A stretch of DNA of 22,308 nucleotides from assembly GCA_031285115.1 (NCBI GenBank), contig JAITWU010000072.1:1-22308 (forward strand), in the 5' to 3' direction. Numbering within the stretch: position 1 is the stretch's first letter; each line of letters opens with the position of its first letter. Position numbers and translations under genes: made by a program. The notes below the pieces were generated by a model. It searched no databases, was not told the origin of the DNA, and saw nothing but the letters and a program-made list of their open reading frames with translations. Below, piece by piece: positions 17,956-22,308 of the stretch. Source of the stretch: Azonexus sp. Lineage in GTDB: Bacteria > Pseudomonadota > Gammaproteobacteria > Burkholderiales > Rhodocyclaceae.

Positions 17956-18498
17956 ATGGCGCAGGACGACAGTGGTCTGACGGAAACGGAAATCACTTCC
18001 GTCACCACATTCAAGGGCAAGCTGCTGGAAGTCCGTCAGGATCGGGTGCGGCTTCCGGGTGGCGGCGAATCGTTGCGTGAATACGTCATTCATCCCGGCG
18101 CCGTCGTTGTGCTGGCGCTGCTCGATAACGGCAAGCTGCTGTTTGAACGCCAGTTCCGCTATCCCTTGCGCCGTGTTTTCCTTGAACTGCCGGCCGGCAA
18201 AATCGACCCCGGTGAAGATATCCGGGAAACCGCCCGCCGCGAACTGCTGGAGGAAACCGGCTACGCCGCCAACGATTGGCGACATCTCGGCGTCATGCAC
18301 CCGTGCATTGGCTATTCCAACGAACGCATCGAAATTTTTCTCGCCCGCAATCTCACTCGCATCGGCCCGCCGCAACTCGACGCCAACGAATTTCTCGAAG
18401 TTCTTGAACTCTCCCCCGCCGAGGCCCGGCAGGCGGTTTGGGACGGTCGCATCACCGACGCCAAGACGATCAGCGCCTTGTACTGGCTCGACCGCTGA
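17956..18498 (+). CDS. NUDIX hydrolase, ADP-ribose pyrophosphatase-like
   Basis: A 180-residue NUDIX protein, probably cytosolic. The Nudix box at residues 81-103 matches G-x5-E-x7-R-E-U-x-E-E-x-G-U exactly, with the metal-binding REllEE core. The N-terminal half (KGKLLEVRQDRVRLPGG, HPGAVVVLALLDNGKLLFERQFRYPL, FLELPAGKIDPGE) resembles the ADP-ribose pyrophosphatase (NudF) branch, which splits ADP-ribose into AMP and ribose 5-phosphate. Substrate is inferred from similarity. I use ATG 17956; an in-frame TTG at 17944 sits against the palindrome and has no better ribosome binding site. It follows nuoN by 37 bp on the same strand, so it may be co-transcribed with complex I. Confidence 0.9.
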   Translation: MAQDDSGLTETEITSVTTFKGKLLEVRQDRVRLPGGGESLREYVIHPGAVVVLALLDNGKLLFERQFRYPLRRVFLELPAGKIDPGEDIRETARRELLEETGYAANDWRHLGVMHPCIGYSNERIEIFLARNLTRIGPPQLDANEFLEVLELSPAEARQAVWDGRITDAKTISALYWLDR

Positions 18499-18534
18499 AG
18501 CCCGGAGCCTTGCCGTCGAAATGACGGGCGTCTC

Positions 18535-18551
18535 ATTCCATTAAATGGAAT
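18535..18551. repeat. Short inverted repeat at the convergent junction of the NUDIX and FHA genes
   Basis: ATTCCATT and AATGGAAT are separated by a single A, in the 52-bp gap between the convergent NUDIX (+) and FHA (-) genes; the last base touches the FHA stop codon. A smaller CCGTC/GACGG hairpin lies at 18513-18527. Neither has a clear T tract. They may act as a weak bidirectional termination region, but this is inferred only from position. Confidence 0.35.
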
Positions 18552-19252
18552 CAGCTCTTGAAGAAAAATTCCATTTTGATGCCGGCAATTTCGATGATGT
18601 CGTGATCGTTGAGCGGATACGCCTGAACGTCGATCACCCGGCCATTGAGCAGCGGGGATTTCTCGCCCTCGACGTGGGTGATGAAATAACCGTTTGGCCG
18701 ACGGCTGATAACCGCCGTCTGCTGGCCGGGCTTGCCAAGCGTCGTCAAGGTTTTGGTCAGCACCATTTCCTTGCCGACATGGGGACCGTTGAGTAACTGA
18801 ACGGCTGCCGTCGGCAATGCCGACGGCGACGGCGGCGCCGTCGATACACCCGTATGTGTGCGCGTCAGCGCATCGTTGGTCGGCACCAGCTCCATCTCGG
18901 AGGCGAGTTTAGCCAGAGCCTGGCGATTCTGGCCGGTCTTTTCGCCATCGCCCTCCACTTCGCTGCCGCTGGTCAAAAACTTGAGCCGGTATTTGCCCAA
19001 TTCAACGATGTCGTTGTTGCGCAGGATGTGCTTTTTGACGGGCTGACCGTTGACCAGCGTGCCGTTGGTGCTGTCGAGGTCTTCGAGGAAAGAATCGCCG
19101 CGAATGGTGACGATCACGGCGTGCTCGCCGGAAATAGCCATATTGTCGATCTGGATCTCATTCTGCGGCTTGCGGCCAATCGTCAGGCGCTCCTTGTTGA
19201 GCACAATTTCTTTCAAGACCAGACCGTCCATCGACAGAATCAGTTTTGCCAT
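18551..19252 (-). CDS. FHA-domain protein with a second degenerate FHA domain
   Basis: A 233-residue soluble protein. Residues 1-95 form a canonical forkhead-associated phosphothreonine-binding domain with Arg27 in IGRKPQNEIQI, Ser41 and His44 in ISGEHAVI, and Asn63 in DLDSTNGTLVNG. A hydrophilic linker (about 96-148) contains a TRTHTGVSTAPPSPS stretch rich in Thr/Ser. Residues 150-232 look like a second FHA fold (TLGK, ISRRPNGYFI, LLNGR, LNDHDIIEIAG) that has kept the glycine/serine/asparagine landmarks but lost the Arg and the Ser-x-x-His pair. A GGGGAACGAG ribosome binding site precedes the ATG. It lies 12 bp downstream of the PP2C gene in the same direction and is probably the reader of kinase-made phosphothreonine; its partners are unknown. 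Confidence 0.9.
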   Translation of the reverse strand: MAKLILSMDGLVLKEIVLNKERLTIGRKPQNEIQIDNMAISGEHAVIVTIRGDSFLEDLDSTNGTLVNGQPVKKHILRNNDIVELGKYRLKFLTSGSEVEGDGEKTGQNRQALAKLASEMELVPTNDALTRTHTGVSTAPPSPSALPTAAVQLLNGPHVGKEMVLTKTLTTLGKPGQQTAVISRRPNGYFITHVEGEKSPLLNGRVIDVQAYPLNDHDIIEIAGIKMEFFFKS

Positions 19253-19264
19253 CTCGTTCCCCGT

Positions 19265-20089
19265 TTATTTCATTGTCGCCCACAGATGCTGCCACCAGCC
19301 GCGCGGTACTGCATAGTCGCCCTGCACCCGGGTCAGAATCACCGAGATATTATCCCGTCCGCCGTAGTCATTTGCCAGACGCAGCAACTGTTCCGCCGCC
19401 AAATCCAGATTGCCGCCCATGGTCTGTAGCGTGATTTTGATCTCCTCGTCCTCGACCATCTCAGAAAGACCGTCGGAACACTGCAAGAAAAGATCGCCCG
19501 GTCGGGTGTCATGGATATGCACTTCGACGTCGACTTCGGCTTCGCCCCCAAGCGCCCTGGTCAGCAGATTGCGGGTATCGGAAAAACGGGCCTCCTCCGG
19601 ATTGATCATGCCACTGTCAATTTGCTCCTGCAAAACTGAATGATCCTTGGTCAGCAGTTCAAAATGCTCATCGCGCAGACGATAGAGCCGCGAATCGCCG
19701 ACATGGGCGACAGCGACCTGATTATCGTAAAACCAGGCGAGAACCACGGTCGTTCCCATCCCGAGATAGCGCGAATCGCCCTCGGCGGTATCAAAAATGA
19801 TCCGGTTGACCGCCGCCACTTCGCTGGCGACGTGCTCGCAGATGAAACCCGGATCGCTGCCGCCATCGGCATTATGCTCATCACAAGTCGGCAGAAAGCG
19901 GGCAAAACGCTCAGCCAGCAGGGCGCAGGCCATATTGCTGGCAACTTCACCAGCGTTGGAGCCGCCCATGCCATCGGCCAATATGGCGAGACCGCTGTCG
20001 ACATTGATGAAGACAGCATCCTCGTTGCGCTCGCGACGGCGGCCAAGGTCGCTACGCATCGTCATTGCCAGGGCAGCCGCCAGATTCAT
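19265..20089 (-). CDS. PP2C-family protein serine/threonine phosphatase
   Basis: A 274-residue metal-dependent protein phosphatase, expected in the cytoplasm. PP2C motifs appear in order: RRERNEDA with Asp24, LADGMGG with Asp39, GMGTTVV, AHVGDSRLYR, the TKDHS segment, LLTRALGG, QCSDGLSEM, and GGRDNISVIL with the C-terminal metal-binding Asp. All expected metal-coordinating aspartates are present, so the enzyme should be active. It reverses Ser/Thr phosphorylation, most likely that made by the kinase encoded just upstream. Its start overlaps the kinase stop by 4 nt (ATGA), a sign of coupled translation, and the FHA gene follows 12 bp later. The C-terminal WWQHLWATMK tail is not part of the catalytic fold. 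It resembles the Stp1/PppA group. Confidence 0.95.
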   Translation of the reverse strand: MNLAAALAMTMRSDLGRRRERNEDAVFINVDSGLAILADGMGGSNAGEVASNMACALLAERFARFLPTCDEHNADGGSDPGFICEHVASEVAAVNRIIFDTAEGDSRYLGMGTTVVLAWFYDNQVAVAHVGDSRLYRLRDEHFELLTKDHSVLQEQIDSGMINPEEARFSDTRNLLTRALGGEAEVDVEVHIHDTRPGDLFLQCSDGLSEMVEDEEIKITLQTMGGNLDLAAEQLLRLANDYGGRDNISVILTRVQGDYAVPRGWWQHLWATMK

Positions 20090-21039
20090 CTGCCCTCCCC
20101 GCCCACAGACGCCAGACAGCCACGCAGATCAGCCGCCAGATCGGCCGCCCGCTGGTAACGCCGTTCGGCGACGCCAGTCATGGCCCTGGCGATGACACCC
20201 GCCACATCCGGCGGCAGTGTCGGCTCAATACGGGAAATATCGGGGGGCGTCTCCCTGGCAATCTTGTACATCAGTTCAGCCAGCGATTCGCCGGTAAAGG
20301 GTAATTGACCAGAGCACAACTGGTAGAGGGTGACGCCAAGCGAATAGATGTCCGAGCGGCCATCAATTTCTTCACCCGCCAGTTGTTCCGGCGACATGTA
20401 GGAAGGCGTGCCAAGCACCATGCCGACGCGGGACGTATCAGCAATGGCGGCAATGCCGAAATCGGTAACCTTGACCTGATCGCTTGCCGCAGCATAGAGG
20501 ATATTCGCCGGTTTGATGTCACGATGCACAATCCCGCGGCCATGCGCGTAATCGAGCGCCGCCGCGACGCGAGCGCCAATCGACAGCACCGTCGGCAAGG
20601 GCAATCGGGTTCCGGCCCGGCACCACGGCAGCAAATCCCGGCCAGCCATGAATTCCATGGCGAGCCAGGCCAGATCCTGTTCTTCGCCAGCCTCGTAGAG
20701 GGCCACGATATTGGGATGAGTCAGCCGCTCGACCATGGCCGCCTCGTGAAAGAAACGCCGCTTCGCCGCAGCCAGTTCAGCGGCATCAAATTCGCGAACC
20801 AGATCAAGCGTCTTGATCGCCGCAACCTGGCCTTTTTGCCGGTTGCAGCCGAGATAGACGATACCCATCGCGCCCTTGCCCAGTTCTTTTTCGAGATGGT
20901 AAGGGCCAATCACCGTTCGCTGCGGCAAGCCGGGCAGCGCCTCGCTGGTGGTCGAACGCGCGCCGCCCCGGCTCAATCTGCGCCCGGCGGTCCGCGCCAT
21001 GCTGAAAAAGCGGTCAGCTTGCCAGAAACCCGCCTTCAC
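20086..21039 (-). CDS. Hanks-type serine/threonine protein kinase (soluble, no transmembrane segment)
   Basis: A 317-residue eukaryotic-type kinase consisting almost only of a catalytic domain (about 47-310). It shows the Gly-rich loop GKGAMGIVY (54-62), VAAIK with Lys76, Glu99 in helix C, the catalytic loop HRDIKPAN (172-179, Asp174), DFG (193-195), and SPEQ in place of APE. The activation loop DTSRVGMVLGTPSYM contains Thr/Ser residues suited to autophosphorylation. No transmembrane helix or PASTA sensor domain follows. I use the GTG at 21039, preceded by GAGGG 6 nt upstream; a later in-frame ATG at 21000 has no good ribosome binding site. The basic N-terminal tail is not recognised. With the PP2C and FHA genes downstream it forms a three-gene operon. 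Such triplets often accompany type VI secretion, but no such genes are seen here. Confidence 0.95.
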   Translation of the reverse strand: MKAGFWQADRFFSMARTAGRRLSRGGARSTTSEALPGLPQRTVIGPYHLEKELGKGAMGIVYLGCNRQKGQVAAIKTLDLVREFDAAELAAAKRRFFHEAAMVERLTHPNIVALYEAGEEQDLAWLAMEFMAGRDLLPWCRAGTRLPLPTVLSIGARVAAALDYAHGRGIVHRDIKPANILYAAASDQVKVTDFGIAAIADTSRVGMVLGTPSYMSPEQLAGEEIDGRSDIYSLGVTLYQLCSGQLPFTGESLAELMYKIARETPPDISRIEPTLPPDVAGVIARAMTGVAERRYQRAADLAADLRGCLASVGGEGR

Positions 21040-21051
21040 CCTTTGCCCTCA

Positions 21052-21117
21052 TCATTGATTGGTCGCAGCGTACTCAAAACCCAAGATTTTACATTGTCAT
21101 ACCGGGCCAATCATTGA
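21052..21117. repeat. Imperfect inverted repeat in the region upstream of the kinase gene
   Basis: TCATTGATTGG (21052-21062) and CCAATCATTGA (21107-21117) are inverted copies with one mismatch, separated by 44 bp. They span the 71-bp gap between the cyclodeaminase stop and the kinase start. An AT-rich TAAAAT on the minus strand lies between them, but no -35 element at proper spacing was found. The repeat could be an operator or a weak terminator arm, or chance. Confidence 0.3.
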
Positions 21118-22091
21118 GTCAAATCTGATTCTTCGGGCATTGACGGCCATTGGCGGGCGAATCCCGCTGCTTCGGCAGCCGCGACAAGGCGGACGGCGAC
21201 GGCCAGATCCTGAATGGCCATGCCTTGCGACTCAAAGAGGGTGATGTCGCTGGCCTGCTCCCGCCCCTGCCGGCGGCCGATGATGATGTCGCCGAGTTCG
21301 ACCAGTTGGCGCGGCTGGAGCCGCCCTTTTTCGAGCAGCGGCAAAAGGTCGCCCGCCTCGGCCAGGGCCGCTGTCACAGTATCGACGGCGATGAGCTGGC
21401 AGCGACCGATGGCGGCTTCGGAAACCTCCTGACGGATCAGGGAGTTGGAGCCAGCGGCGTTGATGTGCGCGCCTTCTTCGAGCCAGTCGGCGTCGAACAG
21501 CGGCTCAGCGGCGGTGGTCACGGTGCCGATGATGTCGCTGCCGCGCACGGTTTCTTCGGCGCTGGCGGCGGGGACGACATCGACGCCAGTGGCGGCGCTG
21601 AGGCGGGCGCAGAATTTCTGCAATTTATCCCGGTCGCGGGCAAACACTTTGACCCGTTCGAGCGGCAATACCGCGCACAGCGCCCGGATATGGCCTTCGG
21701 CTTGCCAGCCAGCGCCGAAAACACCGGCGATACGACTGTCGGGCCGCGCCAAATAGCGGGCGGCAAGGCCGCTGACGGCGCCGGTGCGCATCATGCCGAG
21801 ATAGTCGGCTTCGAGCACCGCTCGCAACTCGCCGCGGGCGGCGTCGAACAGATGCACATGAAAGCGGTTGCCGCTGCGGTTGCTGGTATAGGCTTTGTAG
21901 CCGAGCACGCCCTGGGCGGGCAAAGCGCCTTGCAGGATGTGCAGCACGGTTTGCGGCAGGCGGCTGCGCTGGCGTGGTGTATCGAGGGCCTGGCCGAGGG
22001 CCAGATCGCGGTGCGCCGATTCGACGCCATCGAGCGCCATTTCGACGGTCAATAGTCGGCGGACATCGCTTTCGCTGAGAAAGAGGGGCAA
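21111..22091 (-). CDS. Ornithine cyclodeaminase / mu-crystallin family NAD(P)-dependent protein
   Basis: A 326-residue protein of the OCD/Mu-crystallin family, which includes ornithine cyclodeaminase (ornithine to proline plus ammonia), alanine dehydrogenases and imine reductases. Visible family motifs are GYKAYTSN with Lys66, HLFDAARGELRAVLEADYLGMMRTGAVSGLAARYLA (about 80-115) with Arg102, the Rossmann nucleotide loop GVFGAGWQAEGH (123-134), the GTVTTAAEPLF and GAHINAAGSN segments, and the C-terminal LFESQGMAIQDLAVA. The start is a TTG, chosen because AGGAG lies 7 nt upstream (22098-22102). The substrate cannot be assigned from motifs alone. It lies downstream of sucD on the same strand but behind a strong terminator, so it probably has its own weak promoter or depends on read-through. 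Confidence 0.9.
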   Translation of the reverse strand: MPLFLSESDVRRLLTVEMALDGVESAHRDLALGQALDTPRQRSRLPQTVLHILQGALPAQGVLGYKAYTSNRSGNRFHVHLFDAARGELRAVLEADYLGMMRTGAVSGLAARYLARPDSRIAGVFGAGWQAEGHIRALCAVLPLERVKVFARDRDKLQKFCARLSAATGVDVVPAASAEETVRGSDIIGTVTTAAEPLFDADWLEEGAHINAAGSNSLIRQEVSEAAIGRCQLIAVDTVTAALAEAGDLLPLLEKGRLQPRQLVELGDIIIGRRQGREQASDITLFESQGMAIQDLAVAVRLVAAAEAAGFARQWPSMPEESDLTQ

Positions 22092-22097
22092 GGTTTT

Positions 22098-22102
22098 CTC
22101 CT
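22098..22102 (-). promoter_or_regulatory. Ribosome binding site supporting the TTG start of the cyclodeaminase
   Basis: AGGAG on the minus strand is spaced 6-7 nt from the TTG at 22091-22089. I saw no ATG or GTG at this position that would give a better-supported start, so this strong site decides the initiation codon. Confidence 0.75.
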
Positions 22103-22114
22103 GACAATAGTGAC

Positions 22115-22140
22115 AAAAAAGGCGGGCTTGCGCCCGCCTT
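22115..22140 (-). terminator. Rho-independent terminator of sucD
   Basis: On the minus strand AAGGCGGGC, loop GCAA, GCCCGCCTT form a perfect 9-bp GC-rich stem with a stable GNRA-type tetraloop, followed by a run of T (complement of the A run at 22115-22120). It starts 24 nt past the sucD stop codon, exactly where a terminator for the suc operon is expected. Confidence 0.93.
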
Positions 22141-22164
22141 CAGGTTTTTAACCGGGTTGGACGA

Positions 22165-22308
22165 TTACAGCAAGGTTTTCAGCAACTTGCCCATTTCCGA
22201 AGGATTGCGCGTCACTTTGAAGCCGCATTCTTCCATGATGGCGAGCTTGGCGTCCGCCGTATCAGCGCCGCCGGAGATCAACGCCCCGGCGTGGCCCATG
22301 CGTTTGCC
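22165..22308 (-). CDS. sucD: Succinyl-CoA synthetase alpha subunit, C-terminal 47 residues (partial)
   Basis: The minus-strand frame, open from the window edge to a TAA at 22167-22165, encodes the C-terminus of SucD. It begins GKRMGHAGALISGGADTADA, which contains the ATP-citrate lyase/succinyl-CoA ligase signature with the phosphorylated active-site histidine in MGHAGA, and ends KLLKTLL. The enzyme converts succinyl-CoA, ADP (or GDP) and phosphate to succinate, CoA and nucleoside triphosphate in the TCA cycle, as a complex with SucC. The N-terminal CoA-binding domain, and presumably sucC, lie beyond the window. A rho-independent terminator follows. Confidence 0.95.
   Translation of the reverse strand, partial: GKRMGHAGALISGGADTADAKLAIMEECGFKVTRNPSEMGKLLKTLL

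Noticed and set aside
18551..21039. Type VI secretion cluster suggested by the kinase/phosphatase/FHA set
   Set aside because: No Tss genes (TssB, TssC, ClpV, Hcp, VgrG) are present in the window, and flanking genes are metabolic.
21040..21110. Minus-strand TTGGCC/TTGACT and TAAAAT as a promoter for the kinase operon
   Set aside because: Spacers are about 13 and 25 bp, outside the range for sigma70. A promoter may exist but is not convincing by eye.
1..22308. Mobile elements, CRISPR arrays, phage or toxin-antitoxin genes
   Set aside because: No transposase or integrase motifs, no regularly spaced direct repeats and no small toxin-like gene pairs were seen; intergenic gaps are all short.

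Overview
This window is a GC-rich stretch of a proteobacterial chromosome. The core is tpiA - secG - tRNA-Leu(GAG) - nuoA to nuoN, with separate nuoC and nuoD genes and a NUDIX gene behind nuoN. That order is typical of Betaproteobacteria. The FHA / PP2C / Ser-Thr kinase cluster behind it makes a Rhodocyclales-like member my best guess; this rests on remembered gene order and was not tested by a search.

Layout. (1) Positions 2-2069, + strand: three genes joined by two ATGA stop/start overlaps. They are the C-terminal part of a probable glycosyltransferase, a PAP2-superfamily membrane protein with IPC-synthase-like motifs, and a three-histidine-box fatty acid desaturase. Together they look like a lipid-modifying operon whose beginning lies outside the window. 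(2) Positions 2090-3423: a strong sigma70-type promoter (TTGACC-16-TATAAT), tpiA, secG, and a tRNA-Leu complete with encoded CCA. (3) Positions 3486-17918: all fourteen subunits of proton-pumping NADH:quinone oxidoreductase (complex I) in the order A to N. The genes are tightly packed, several touching or overlapping. All visible cluster ligands are present except those for the optional N7 cluster of NuoG. (4) Positions 17956-18498: an ADP-ribose-pyrophosphatase-like NUDIX hydrolase, preceded by a perfect 20-bp palindrome. (5) Positions 18551-21039, - strand, converging on the NUDIX gene: a GTG-started soluble Hanks-type Ser/Thr kinase, a PP2C phosphatase overlapping it by 4 nt, and a protein with one good and one degenerate FHA domain. 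This is a complete write/erase/read phospho-threonine module. (6) Positions 21111-22308, - strand: an ornithine cyclodeaminase / mu-crystallin family gene with a TTG start, a textbook rho-independent terminator, and the C-terminal end of sucD (succinyl-CoA synthetase alpha), including its active-site histidine.

Functionally the window is dominated by central energy metabolism: triose-phosphate isomerase, complex I, succinyl-CoA synthetase, and NAD(H)-related NUDIX turnover. A small phosphosignalling cassette sits next to it, and a separate envelope-lipid operon lies upstream. No mobile elements, CRISPR arrays, rRNAs or phage genes were seen, and no gene-free stretch exceeds about 100 bp. I see no clearly new system. 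The two places most worth a second look are the lipid triplet (2-2069) and the kinase/phosphatase/double-FHA cassette (18551-21039).
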